64,000 nucleotides of DNA from Paraphaeosphaeria minitans. Lineage: Eukaryota > Ascomycota > Dothideomycetes > Pleosporales > Didymosphaeriaceae. The stretch is taken from NCBI GenBank assembly GCA_015832175.1, contig WJXW01000003.1, positions 3,720,001 through 3,784,000 on the forward strand, written 5' to 3'. A program made the translations under genes and the position numbers. This document shows positions 22,510 through 33,409 of the stretch, piece by piece. How positions within the stretch are numbered: the first letter of the stretch is position 1; each line of letters starts with the position of its first letter. The notes beneath the pieces are model-generated. The model was not told the DNA's origin. It saw only the letters and a list, made by a program, of their open reading frames with translations, and did no database searches.

Positions 22510-24573
22510 TCACCACCCAAGTCCCTGATCCCAATCCACCATCAACCAATTCGCCATTCCCCCATAGGGCCCGAACCACTCTTGCGGCTGCAACATGGTC
22601 GGTTCCAGCGTCGCTCCCGTCGCAGTCTGGCTGTTCACCATCTGCTGCTGCACGGCAACATCCAAGTCGATGCTCTGCGCAGTCAGTGTGCGCAGTCCCT
22701 GCAGTATCCCCGCTGTCTCCAGCTCTCTCGGCACGATATTCGTGTTCTGAGGCAGCCGCTGAGCACCGGTACTCACATGTTGCACAACTCCGGCCCAACG
22801 TCCGAGAAGAACTGCGCAGTCGTAGCGGGGAGGTTGACCTTGGGAGACACACTGAGCGACGGACGCTGCATGACTTTTTCTCGTACGTCCATGAGGTGTT
22901 TGAGGCTGCCTACAGCCGTGGGCCAGCGCTTGCCGAGATCCTCGAGGGCACGCGTCAGGATGGCAAGGTTGTCCTCGACGATACGGAGGAGGGATGTGTA
23001 GCGATATCATGAGAGCTGGGCTATGCCAGTGGTCAAGCAGTAGAAGGTGAAGATTGGGCCGAGATATTGGAGTTGGTCGCAGGCTATGAGGTCGGCGAAG
23101 ATGCCGGCGATGAAGGAGGAGGCGAGGACGGAGGCTGTGGAGGGATTGCCGTCGGGTGAGCGGTTGAAAATTACGACGACGGTGAAGTACTGGATGTGTA
23201 GCTGCCATGCTGCGGGGTTGTATTCTTTGAGTGGCCGGCCTTCTGTGGAGTGGCAGAGCTGCAGATGGTCTGGGAGGGTTTTTAGCCATCTGAAGAGACG
23301 GTCCTCGAGTGACTTTTTGTGTTCCTACAAGCCGTGCTTGCGGAGGTAGCTCTGCGTCACGTCACCTACATTTGTTGTAGAACTTGACAACTGAGTAGCC
23401 AGATAGCTTACTTAGTATGCATGATATGCCGACATATGAAGAGAAAAGGCTACTCTGCGAAAGCGAGCCATCAAAATCCAAGGTCGAGATGGAAGATACG
23501 TCTGCGAGCTTCAAATCGATCGCCCTCGGCCCATGTCCCCCGTTAATCAGACAGTCTCGCACAATGAGCGACCACCATATCCTCTTTCGGAGACCGGCGT
23601 TTGGTTTTCTGTAGATTCTCGATGCAACCCGACTTGATAAGCCAAGCCGGTACAAATGCGTAACCAGAAGGAGCTGGTATCAATCGACACGCTTTCGGGA
23701 CCTTCGGGATTCCACCAGTGCAATAGCAGGGTGGCTGCAATGACGATGATAGGATCCTGTTCGGCACCCATCCAAAACAGCACCTTTGCCTTCTTATAAA
23801 ACGCGTTGGGTGGATAGTGTCTGTGCGATGGACTGACTCGACTGCCTGCAAGTAGCACGGCATGTTGCAGCAGGAGTGAGCTTCGACTGTCGCTTACCCA
23901 CTCGCGTTCCACCACCGGTGTCCAAGGATAGCAACGAGCCCAAAAAGCCTCAATCAAGGAGTCGCGTGTTGATCTTGGTGGTAGTTCCTCGACACGTTGG
24001 ATTCTCAAGATGCTGAGATCGGTATCAGACGTCTTGCGGGGCATCTCATTAGGCAATCCTGCATCGTCGTTCACAGGCACATCATTGCGCAAGTACTCTA
24101 GACGACCAAGGTAACTGACATTATTAGAAGCGACCCCATGCTTTCGCTCTTGTGTATCTTTGTTGCTGTTCTGAGTTGGTGTTGGGTAATTGTGTTCCGC
24201 ATGCTGTGCGAGCAGCACAGAACCACCCGTGAAGCTGGTGCCACCAGGACGTTCAACGCCATCTTCGGATCTCGCGGTCCTTACAAAGTCATTGCTCATA
24301 CTAGAGAATGAGCCTTCGTTAGACGTGTTCGGAGGAGCTGCACCGTTCGTATCATCCGACTTCGTAGCATCCAGACTCTTCGACTTGGGGCGACGGCGAG
24401 AAGGTAAAGCGTTTCCGCTTTCTCTCTCGAGGAACACATTCGTATTCATCTCTTACGCATGGCATACACACATCGCCAGGAACGTCGTCGATGTCACAGC
24501 GTACCTTCTTCTTGTGGCAGATGACGCACGCTTTCAATGTCCGGCGAACGCGCCCATCTTTGGTGACCGGCAT
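22510..24573 (-). pseudogene. Zn2Cys6 fungal transcription factor, frameshifted
   Basis: Reading from the ATG at 24573, the DNA-binding domain is complete: CVICHKKKVRC, nine residues, then CMPCVRDEYEC, that is C-x2-C-x6-C-x9-C-x2-C-x6-C, followed by a basic stretch (RERKRKR). The reading frame then changes near 24420 with no fitting intron. The second frame carries the start of the middle homology region (YPWTPVVEREWV, HWWNPEGPESVSIDTSSFWL, AYQVGLHRE) and shifts again near 23600; the third frame continues with GLRKRIWWSLIVRDCLI. A fourth frame holds SLEDRLFRWLKTLP and ILTRALEDLGKRWPTA, with an in-frame TGA at 23007-23009. A probable intron near 22770 leads to the last exon, ending in GLGW. 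At least two frameshifts plus a stop make a functional product unlikely. Target genes unknown. Confidence 0.85.
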
Positions 24574-25146
24574 GCCGGAAGGAGACGGATCGTATCGCTC
24601 ATGAGTGAGATGGACTGACTCACTCTGGGGTGTGCTGACGGTAGTCTACCGATGTGGAGAATATGGGGGATGCACGAGCGCGTGGGCCGGGAAGGTGGAG
24701 ACGAAGTTTACCTACCGCACCGTACCGTAATGCGGGGTTCCGGATGCAAGCCACAACTCCACTTGGGACAATATTGCATTCACGATGTCGCTTCCAAAGA
24801 CCATCCCCTGGCCGGTTCATCGACATTCGAGGACTGGGGAGAGATCGATAAACCATTAAATAGCAGAGGCGGTTGTCAGTCCGTTACTTCGTAAATCGAA
24901 TGAGATGATGAAAGTTAACCCATATCCACGAGCATCACAAGCCAAACATGCAAAAACAACAACGTGGAACTGAAGCCATCACCGCCAAAGTACAATTGAG
25001 CATTTAGTCTTCGCAGTCCCTGCTCTAGGTCATGTAAGTGTTGATTATTCTAGGTCGCGTAGGTAAGCGTTGACGGTACAACAAACCAGCTCGACCAGCA
25101 TCCATCTTGATCCGATCGGTATATACTCTGGAATGCAGTAGAACAG
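24574..25146. other. Intergenic; no gene seen
   Basis: Former promoter of the regulator and 3' flank of the ALG11 gene. Repeated near-copies of GTAGGTAAG and CTAGGTC words occur, but no array could be defined. Confidence 0.45.
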
Positions 25147-26944
25147 CTACCTATCCTTCCTCGCAACCTGCAGCCTCACCAACCGATCCATATTCGCCAG
25201 CCACCTCTCCGCAAACCCGCGATCCGTGAACCTCTCCGCAGACTTCCTCGCACGCCTCCGCATCGCCAGCGTCTCCTCCCCGCTCAACGACAGCGCCTCG
25301 CGGAACCCCTCGGCGTACTCCTCGGCCGTGGACGCGTGGAAGCCTGTTTCGCCGTCAGAAAAAAAAGCCTACTCTGCAAGTCGTGGAAGGGAGAGGAAAA
25401 AAAAAGGGCGGGGGGGGGGGGGGGGTGGGGGCAGAGAAACTCACCGGTGGGCTTCTCATCAACCGGGACCACGATATCCAGCTTCGGGCCTCCGGAGTTG
25501 TTCACCACGGATATGAGACCCGCAGCCTGGTACTCGACGACGCCGATGCCAAAGTGCTCGTTCCACATGCCATTCACGCCGACGCTGGCCTTGCGCATCC
25601 ACTCCAGCATCTGCGGCCAAGGCGCGTCGCAGACGAACTCGACGTCGTCCTTGACGCCCAGCTCGCGCGCTTCTATCCGTAGGCCGTACACGCGTTTTTC
25701 GTCGCCCGCGTCGCGCACTGAGCCAATGAGCACCAGCTTGGGGCGCTGGCCCGGGTACGCTGGCATTTTGGGGTTGGAGTTGGCGAATTGGGCGAAGGCT
25801 TGTAAGATGAGGGAGTGGTTCTTCTCCGGGCGGAACTGCGCGATGTAGAGCAAGTAGGGTCCGCGCTGGTTTTCGCTTTCGTCGGAGACGGTGACCTCGG
25901 TTTCGAGTTCTTCGACTGCGACGGGCGGGAACACGACGTCGATGTCGTGGTCGGTGGTCTTGTTTCTGCGATTGCGGTACGGGCCCCAGAGGGATTTGAT
26001 GTGGGTCTGGGTCCAGGTGGAGTTTGTCATGACGACGTCGATGAGGCTGCCGACCTTGCTGTACAGCGCGGCGAAGAGGGTCCAGTATTGGCGCTTTGCC
26101 AGGCCGCGGTAGCCTTGTCCTGCTCCTGCGTTCACGCCTTGGCCTCCTTCGTTGAGCGAGTCGAGCATGTCGGTGGAGATGGTGGGGTAGTGGACGTACG
26201 CGCCGGTGGGCACGGAGGGGAAGAGAAGGCTCGAGAAGGCGAGCGAGAAGGCGTAGCCCATGGTGTCGATGAAGATGTCGGGGACCAGCAGCGAGAAGGC
26301 ATCGTAGGCGAGTATGATGGAGCCTATCGACTGGCCCAAGAGTGTAAAGCGCGGCCAGGTGCTGGCGAGGACGTAGTGCCGCGTGCTAAGATAGAGAAAG
26401 TGTACGGTCGGTCCGTGGAGGTGGATGTTGAAGCGGTCTTTGACGCGCTTGAGAATCGCAGCCTTGTCGACGTCGTGGTCGCCCGTGTAGACTATGCAGA
26501 CAGCTTCCGGCCAGCGCTTCTGGGTTGCGCGGATGGCGGCCCAGAGAACCCGCTCGCCGCCGCCTCCTGCATTGCTGTGCACCAGTGTGTGAGCTACCGT
26601 GGTCTTCCAGTATCGCGCACCAACGCCTACCAGAACGGGTGGAAGAAGCCCACTATGCCACTCCAGTCCTTGTCCGCCTTTCCGCCGTTCGCCGCACTGC
26701 CCACCATGGAAGTCTCCACCTCCTCCCACTCGTCATCTTCCCTGCTCTTCTGGTTCTTATGCTTCGCGTCGTAGTCGCGCTGTTCCTTGGCTACGCGGGC
26801 CAGCAGGAGTTCTCGTCTGGTGAGGGATGACCGGCGGAGGTAGCGGCCCAGCACCTGGCCGACGTTGCGCAGGACAGAGGGGGAAAAGTAGACAGCAGCC
26901 GCGAGACAAAGCAAGGTGAGAAAGAAAGAAGACAGGAGAGCCAT
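25147..26944 (-). CDS. ALG11: ALG11 alpha-1,2-mannosyltransferase
   Basis: Three exons (26631-26944, 25445-26574, 25147-25343) give 546 residues. ALG11 adds the fourth and fifth mannoses (alpha-1,2) to Man3GlcNAc2-PP-dolichol on the cytosolic ER face, using GDP-mannose, in N-glycan precursor synthesis. One N-terminal membrane anchor is seen (ALLSSFFLTLLCLAAAVYF). Splicing of intron 1 (56 bp) restores GFFHPFCNAGGGGERVLW, the ALG11 signature. Further family blocks: DIFIDTMGYAF, GAYVHYPTISTDML, YLLYIAQFRPEKNH and the GT4 nucleotide-sugar motif around ERHFG-like NEHFGIGVVEYQAAG. Intron 2 is 101 bp, about twice the local norm, with long homopolymer runs. The final exon reads GFHASTAEEYAEGF and ends in RLQVARKDR. 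The start ATG at 26944 directly follows a GTG that was not used. It is divergent from Cox18. Confidence 0.96.
25344..25444 (-). repeat. Homopolymer-rich ALG11 intron
   Basis: On the plus strand this intron holds a 9-A run, then a run of 16 G (25410-25425) and a further G run; on the transcript strand they read as a C-run then a T-run. Such a tract could pair as a G-quadruplex on the template strand and is prone to length change. Confidence 0.85.
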
Positions 26945-27153
26945 CACAGTCCGCGCCGGGGGGTATCACACAGGTAGCAAAAGCAAAGCAACGAGAAAAA
27001 GAGACATGTGACGCGTTTCGAGGGAGAGCTGGAGGTGGGATGGAGCCCTGCCAGTGCGTGCGTAGTGCCGACCCGACAGTCTGGATCCGCGCCCAAGCTT
27101 CCGAGATGCCCTTCGGCGAAGACGACGTGAACAATTCACCCGTCCAGCACACC
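26945..27153. promoter_or_regulatory. Divergent promoter region, ALG11 and COX18
   Basis: Only 209 bp separate the ALG11 ATG and the chosen COX18 ATG, so both core promoters must lie here. No factor site can be named from sequence alone. Confidence 0.5.
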
Positions 27154-28239
27154 ATGCTGTCCGCCAGACTACTGCAGCCGCCCGGCCGCCAACTGCTCTC
27201 CAGAGCCCCAATACTACCACCGAAACCCCTCTCGATTCCCCGAACCCGCGCCTTCCACGCGACCGCCCCCCGCAAAGATGGCGCCCTCGACACCCTCCTC
27301 TACCTCCCCCACGAAATGATCTCCCTCATGCATAACTACGTTCCCTGGTACGCCGCGCTGCCGCTCACCGCCTTCCTCGTGCGCGGCCTCCTCGTCACCA
27401 CCGCAGGCTCCTACGCCCGCGCCCTGACCGCGCGCTACATCGGCACGCACCCCGTGCGCCAGGCCCTCGCGTACCAGAAGCGCAACGAGCTCATGCTGCG
27501 CGGCGGCTACACCAACCCCAAGGAAGCCCGCGAGGAGATTGCCAAAGCCGTCAAAGCCGAGACGACGGCCCTCGACCGGCGCTGGAACTGCACGCTCCGG
27601 GCGTCGGCGGCCTGGACGCTCGCGCAGATCCCCATCTTCTTCACCATGGCCGAGGTCATCCGGCAGATGACGGGGACGCGCGACGGGCTGCTGGGCATCA
27701 TCATGGGGACGCTCGGCTTGAAGGACAAGTCTGAGGTGGTGCACGGCGTCGACCTGGTCGGGAACCCGTGGTTCCAGCCGTCGCTCGCGGACGAGGGCAT
27801 GCTGTGGTTCCCGAACCTGCTCACGCCGGATCCGACGCTGCCCTTTGCCGTCTCCGCGCTCATGTTCGCAAACGTGTACTTTACCAAGAACGGCGCGCCC
27901 ACCAACCCGGACTCGATGCCCACCTTCTCCCGCGTCCTGCGTCTGTCGCTGATGGGCGCGAGTCTGGCCATCGGGCCTTTGTGTCAGGATCTGCCTGCCG
28001 CCCTGATGCTGTACTGGGCGGGCAGTACGTCGAGCGTCATGCTGTGGAACCTCTGGCTCGACCGGAAGTACCCCTCGCCGCAGGGCTTCACGGCATGCCA
28101 GCGACCGCTGCAGGTGTTGCCGGCATCGAAGCCAGATGCGAGGAGGCCTGGTCTGGGGCTGCCGATGGCCAAGGCGAAGACCGTGCTGCCGCAGATGCAA
28201 GGGAAGCGGCGCCCGCGCAGGTCAGCTGCGCATGCGTAA
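27154..28239 (+). CDS. COX18: Cox18 mitochondrial inner-membrane insertase
   Basis: Intronless frame of 361 residues from the ATG at 27154 (MLSARLLQPPGRQLL). The N-terminus is rich in Arg and Leu and ends in TRAFHATAPRKDG, a mitochondrial presequence. Oxa1/YidC-family traits follow: TM1 in WYAALPLTAFLVRGLLV, a basic helical hairpin (NPKEAREEIAKAVKAE), TM with AAWTLAQIPIFFTMAEV, TM in LPFAVSALMFANVYF, then LMGASLAIGPLCQDLPAA and LMLYWAGSTSSVMLWN. The LY-W pair before the last helices fits Cox18. Cox18 exports the C-terminal domain of Cox2 across the inner membrane. The C-tail of about 60 residues is basic, in the matrix. A GTG-led longer frame (from 27040) has no extra conserved sequence. Confidence 0.9.
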   Translation: MLSARLLQPPGRQLLSRAPILPPKPLSIPRTRAFHATAPRKDGALDTLLYLPHEMISLMHNYVPWYAALPLTAFLVRGLLVTTAGSYARALTARYIGTHPVRQALAYQKRNELMLRGGYTNPKEAREEIAKAVKAETTALDRRWNCTLRASAAWTLAQIPIFFTMAEVIRQMTGTRDGLLGIIMGTLGLKDKSEVVHGVDLVGNPWFQPSLADEGMLWFPNLLTPDPTLPFAVSALMFANVYFTKNGAPTNPDSMPTFSRVLRLSLMGASLAIGPLCQDLPAALMLYWAGSTSSVMLWNLWLDRKYPSPQGFTACQRPLQVLPASKPDARRPGLGLPMAKAKTVLPQMQGKRRPRRSAAHA

Positions 28240-28618
28240 AGATACCCGTATGTTGTGTATATAGGTATGATAAGTTGGACAGTGCGTACTGTCGTGCTTA
28301 AATGTATGTAGCAAGACATCTAGCCAGGGCAGCGCCAAACGCCATCATCGCATCGTGTAAACATTGCAGGAGTCATGCTCGGTCCATCATCACCGGTTTC
28401 GTTTTGTCAGTATCCGTCCAGAACGTCAAGGCACGCGAGCAGAGTTGTTACGCCCGATAAACAAACTCCCTATTCACACTAGGTATGATGTAGCCAAAGA
28501 AAAGCAGTAAGACATCTCGCCTCCCTGCCCTCAAATATGAACAACCACCTTCAACTTCTACCCCACATATCCCACAACGTCAACTCCCATCTTCCCACCG
28601 TATTTCGACAACGCGCAT
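28240..28618. other. Intergenic between convergent genes
   Basis: 3' flanks of COX18 and the GPI-protein gene. Nothing else seen. Confidence 0.5.
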
Positions 28619-29202
28619 CTACAACGCCGCAACGAAGACACCAAGCCCAGCAAGCAGCGCCGCAGCGCTGACCTCCAACGCACCCGCAGCACCAGTGTTC
28701 TGAGCCGGCTCGCTAGAGGCTGTGCCGGAGGCCGAGTTCGCCGCGTTCTCGGTGGTGCCCGAGCCAGACTGGGACGCGGAACCGGACTGGGATGCCGAGC
28801 CAGTGCTCTGCGCGGAGCCGCTGCTCTTGCTGCTGACGCCGGTGCCAGTGGGGGCCGCGGTTCCGGAGACGGTTCCAGACGCGCTGGTGGGGAGCTTGGT
28901 CGCTGCGCTTGATTAGCCTTGTCCTCAGGGCTCAAGAACCGACGGGTGGACGAGGCAGACGTACAAACTTTCACGCCGGCATCATTGCAGATGTCTGCGA
29001 GCGCATCGAGCGCGTCCTGCGCCTTGTTGCCGCACTTCTGCGAGATCTGGGTCGTGATGTCCTTGGCGGAGCACACGGCCTTGATGTCGGACGGCGTGCT
29101 GTATGTGTTCACAGCGCCGAGGAGGCAGCCCGGCGGTGACGCGGCGCTGGCGACAGACGCAACGGCCGCGAAGGCGACGGCGAAGAAGGTCTTGGAGAAC
29201 AT
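28619..29202 (-). CDS. Small 4-cysteine GPI-anchored cell-wall protein
   Basis: Two exons (28965-29202, 28619-28902; 62-bp intron with gtacgt donor) give 173 residues. A signal peptide (FFAVAFAAVASVASA) is followed by a compact domain with four cysteines in the pattern SPPGCLLGAVN, KAVCSAKD, SQKCGNKA and ADICNDAG (about residues 25-75). After the splice the sequence becomes a Ser/Thr/Gly-rich low-complexity stalk with repeated SGSASQSGSASQSGSG units, then a hydrophobic C-terminus (VSAAALLAGLGVFVAAL), a GPI-attachment signal. This fits the group of small fungal wall proteins with four (not eight) cysteines, distinct from true CFEM proteins. Extracellular, covalently wall-linked after GPI processing; function unknown. 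Reading through the intron would lose the stalk, so splicing is well supported. Confidence 0.88.
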
Positions 29203-30316
29203 TGTTTCTTTCTTTGGAGTATCGGTGGGGTCGGAGTGACGACGTGTGAGGTAGAGAGAGTGCGGAGGTTGAAGGGCTGAATGTTAGCAGACCGCGTAAA
29301 GAGTGACGGCTGGGGGAAAATGAATGTGCAAGAATGAGTGAGTGTGGGTTGGTGAGTGGACAACGGCGTTTGGTGAGGACGAGGACGTTGGAGTGCGGCG
29401 CGAGGCCGCCAGGGGGCGCCAATGGGGCACGGCCTGCGGGCTAATTTGGGCGTGGGGATAAAACACGCTAGCACTAGCCAGGAACGGCGTTTCTGCTGTG
29501 CCGACATGGGACGGAGACCAAATGCCTGCATGATGATAACCTGCTAAAGAGGGATTGAGCCAAGCTGTTCTCGTAGAGGAGTTGATCTCTTTTGGTAACT
29601 ACTTTGTTGTGTCGAGATCAAAGTGCTGCTTCACTGTCAGTCCGTGTGAGATGCATATATGTACCGGTACGATGAGGCGTCTCGCAAAGTCCGTGAAACC
29701 ACTCCGATCCGATACCTGCAGACCCTTGGCCGTAAGCAATGTGTGCGGCATGGAGAATCAGCACGTTCAACATCACGAATCCAACGGCAAGGTATGGAGA
29801 GCGCATTCGATCGAAATTGTGGGAGGCTCTCTTCTCAATCCCTAGCCTCTTCCTCCGCGAAGCACATTTCGCGGAGCCCGGCTACTCGGACCAAGTCACT
29901 ACAATGTACAGCTTTCACAGGCTCTTTCGTCGCAGCCGTGCGCGACGAATTCAAACAAGCGAGTCGAATAGAAGATGACGCAGAGTAACCAAGACGAACT
30001 CTTGTGCGCATCAGAATGAGCTGCCAGCACTGCCCCAGAGCGACGTGGTGGGGTATCCAAAGCAAAACAGAACAAGACATGAATGGCCAAAAGCAGAGAC
30101 CAAACACGAACGCAGGAAACCAGGTTGCACAGAACCAAGACGTCTTTAGCTTCAGACGTAGAAATTGATTTGAATCCGAAACCAATCGCCTGCTTTTCGG
30201 CCAGGTGGACTCCATGGCACCGTCGCTGATGATAGTGTACAAGATTTAGAAGGAAAGATGAGAGGCGTAGTGAGTGGGTATTAAATACGTTCGTGCGGTC
30301 GTAGCGGAAGGGAGGA
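29203..30316. other. Intergenic; one hairpin, no gene seen
   Basis: Region between two minus-strand genes. The first 300 bases (C/T-rich on the transcript strand) are likely the leader of the GPI gene. A perfect 9-bp stem with a six-base loop lies at 29853-29876. No domain-bearing frame. Confidence 0.5.
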
Positions 30317-33300
30317 TCATGAGGGAGGGGTTATCGGGTGTTTGACGCCGTTGGGACCCAGCATCGAAGGTATGGGTTTCCGTCGGGCTTTCGCCATGGG
30401 TATGCGCGGGACACCTTGAATGACGCGCGGTTCTTTCATGAGAGAAGGATCTAGCTTGGCGGGAACTGCATCCTCTTTAGATCATGACCATCGACTACGC
30501 GGAGATGCGACTTACTGCGAGAAATGACTTCACGGTAGTCTCCCGGAAACCGTGAGTTGGGTGGGGTAGCGGCAGCCGTGCGCCAGAGGTGATCGCTATT
30601 GTCGGAGAGGAAATCGACTTTTGACTTGTGAAAAAAAGACGACTTTCCGCGGTTCCGTTTGGACAAGATGACTTCGTCAAAGAGTTTGATCGAAGGGTCG
30701 TCTGAACGCTTGCTCTCACGTTCGTGGATGAACTCGTTGAAGCCTGGGGAGATTAACATTCGGCATGTGACGTCGGTTTACAGAACGTACCTTGAGTTTG
30801 CTGGAGCATCTGGATGTACTGCACATTCTCATGTGGCAGGCTCTTGATGAACTCATCCATCTTGAAATGATGGAGCAGACCAGACTTCTTTTGGTCGCCG
30901 CTGGCTGGACCCATGTACCTCCGGTACGTATACAAAAGGCTCGCAAAACATCTTACAAAAGAAGCTCGAACTTGATCGGGACGGAAGGCGGAAGGGCATA
31001 CTACGCTTATCGTGTCTGCACATCGCGCGTGTGAGTAAGTACTGCAGCCTTGGAAAAAATATTAGCATGGTCCATGGTGCGGTACACGAGCAACTCACCA
31101 GAACAGCGATATAGACCTTCATCCGACTTTTCATCACAAACAGAGCATGTCGCTTTCTTTTCCATTGGCCGCCATTGCAAACAGTGCCCTTCTTGCCATC
31201 GGGTCGTATCGGTGTTTCTCACTGGCTGCATCGACAAGCCCGGCATGATGGTAGATGCTGCCAATGTCGATTGAGCATATACAGACGGGGCGTACAAGGA
31301 TGGGGTATACAAGGACGGGGCACGAATCTCGTGGCTCAAAGAGGATGTAGAGGCGCTGGGCGCATGCCCAAGGAAGGTCTGGCTGGGTCTTCTCATGTTG
31401 GGAGGTACCCGCTCGAAGCCAAATGATGAGCTTCGACGAGACGCAGTGTCGAAATGGCCTGACCGTTTCTCCCGTAGATCTCTCAAGTTGGCCTGCAGAG
31501 CATAGCCAGAGTCACTACGTGAGATGGGCGTGCTGGGCAGAGGCGGGAAGGTTGTCGATACCGGGGATATTTTTGGCGATGGAGGAGAATGCCCACTAGT
31601 CTTTACCGTACTTGCTGTAGATGGTCTGTCGTTTCCTCGGCTTGAAACGCTCGATTGCAAAAATGCGTTGTAGATCAGGGGCCGTGGGTTAGATGGCAGC
31701 GAACCGGAACCAAATGAAGTCGAGTTCATTCCAATGTATTGGTGTACGGATAGCGAATAGGCTCGATGCGAGAAGATGCCTGGATTCTCAGAGCAGAAGG
31801 TATCGTATGGGAATGACTCGATGGCGTAGGGTGGAGGCCCTGTTGGCACCCCGTATTTTGTGTGGTGTGGCGCAGAGTGCTGCAGCAAAGATACGAGTTT
31901 GCGCCGCTGTTGACGTGGAAGCGGGGGAGCTTGTCCACCATTGCTGACAATCATGTCGTTGTCCAAATCGACCAACACATAGTCATCTTCGGGGTAATCA
32001 GCAGGCTCATATCTTCGCTCTATGCCGACAATGTACGGACAAGGTGCTTCGATGGTTTGAACTAGACGCGCGGGTAGGACGGGGATGAATACACCGGCCC
32101 ATTTGAAAGGATATATCAGATTGGCTATCGCCATACTTGCCAGGTGGAGCATGGCGGTATGCGAGGAGAGCAGTATGATCTTGGATTCGGCCAGAACATA
32201 CTCAAACAGGGAAACGATGTTGGGGATGGACAAGCATCGGAAGAGAGCGTAGATGTCAATGTTCCGGGATCCGGGAATCTCGTTGACGGCCTCTTTCCGG
32301 GCGTACAGGCGAAGTTCGCGGATGGCAATCTCGACTTGCGTGATGGAATTGATCGGACTGACAGCCTCTGCGCACAAATTGACGACGTAGCGCTCAAGGG
32401 GCTGCCACATGCCGATGCGTGGAGAACTAGGGGGCACACGCTGTATGACGCCATTCGTCATGGGTACGACCACAGCCTTGAGCCATTCCTTCCAGAAGGG
32501 TGTCAGACTTGCGTCTCGGCCCATGACTCCGTACGCGCGCGGGATCCAAAACCCGGATTCGCCGTCTGTGAGACCCTCGATCTTGGAAGCTGCGCCATGC
32601 CTTACGGGCCGCAGTAAATCTGTCATCAAGCCAATCTTCTCTTCCACTGCACTGATTTCATCTTCGAGGGCTTCGCGGTCTTCGGATTCGGATGCTACCG
32701 TGGGCAGTTTCGCCAAGAGCCTCGAAAGCTTTGCTCGTTCCAGCGCCAGGCGCTCTCCTAGACTGCTAGCTAGTTCGCGCTCTTCTTGGTTCATGTGCAG
32801 CCGTCGCCATTCTTCGCACTGTCGTTCCAGCCCTTCGGCGGCATCAGCGTTCAGCGGCTGCCACACAATCATGCAGATGCCATATAGTTTCGAACCGTCC
32901 GAATTCGTCATGGCAAACCCATGCCACCCGGTTTTGGGCCGTTCGTCTGCCGAAACGACGGTAACATCGTTGGGGAAAGCGAACATGGGCACGTAGTCCG
33001 GGAAGGGATTCCGACGCTTCAGTTCCTCGACCATGTTCTTGGGCGGGTAGCGATCCAGCAGTACGGGCTCGTAACGACGTAGCAGGGGATGCATGTCGGG
33101 CTCCGGATTGAAGGGCTGTGGGACCGGGATGACTGAATTGTAGCCAGACATTCGTTTCGAGGTGCGTACGGATGCTGGATCCAGGTCAGTACTGTTTCCA
33201 CGTCCAAAGCAACTACAACGCGCGAATCCCGTCGCACGGAACAGCGCATTGTGCCGACGCTTGAGCTTACCTTGGCGTGTTGCCACAGAGGAGGTTCTCT

Positions 33301-33374
33301 TGAGGCTGCTCTGCATGGTGGAAATGCGCCGGCGAATGCTGCCCACGCCGGATCTGAGATTTCCGACGCCATCT

Positions 33375-33409
<35 letters not shown>

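Noticed and set aside
22510..23289. The last ~259 codons of the Zn2Cys6 gene as an intact protein
   Set aside because: Only the final ~80 codons match the regulator; the rest of that frame is not the conserved one.
25815..26774. Open frame of about 319 codons on the plus strand
   Set aside because: It lies antisense to ALG11 coding exons, which have a clear family match; a mirror frame.
27214..28200. Open frame of about 328 codons antisense to COX18
   Set aside because: GC-rich coding DNA leaves a stop-free mirror frame; the plus strand has the Oxa1-family match.
29835..30242. Open frame of about 135 codons, minus strand
   Set aside because: No domain, odd composition, no splice partner.
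33180..33245. A possible 63-bp in-frame intron in DENN exon 1 (GTGCGAC to TCCAG)
   Set aside because: Both readings keep the frame and I cannot decide without RNA data; not included in the model.
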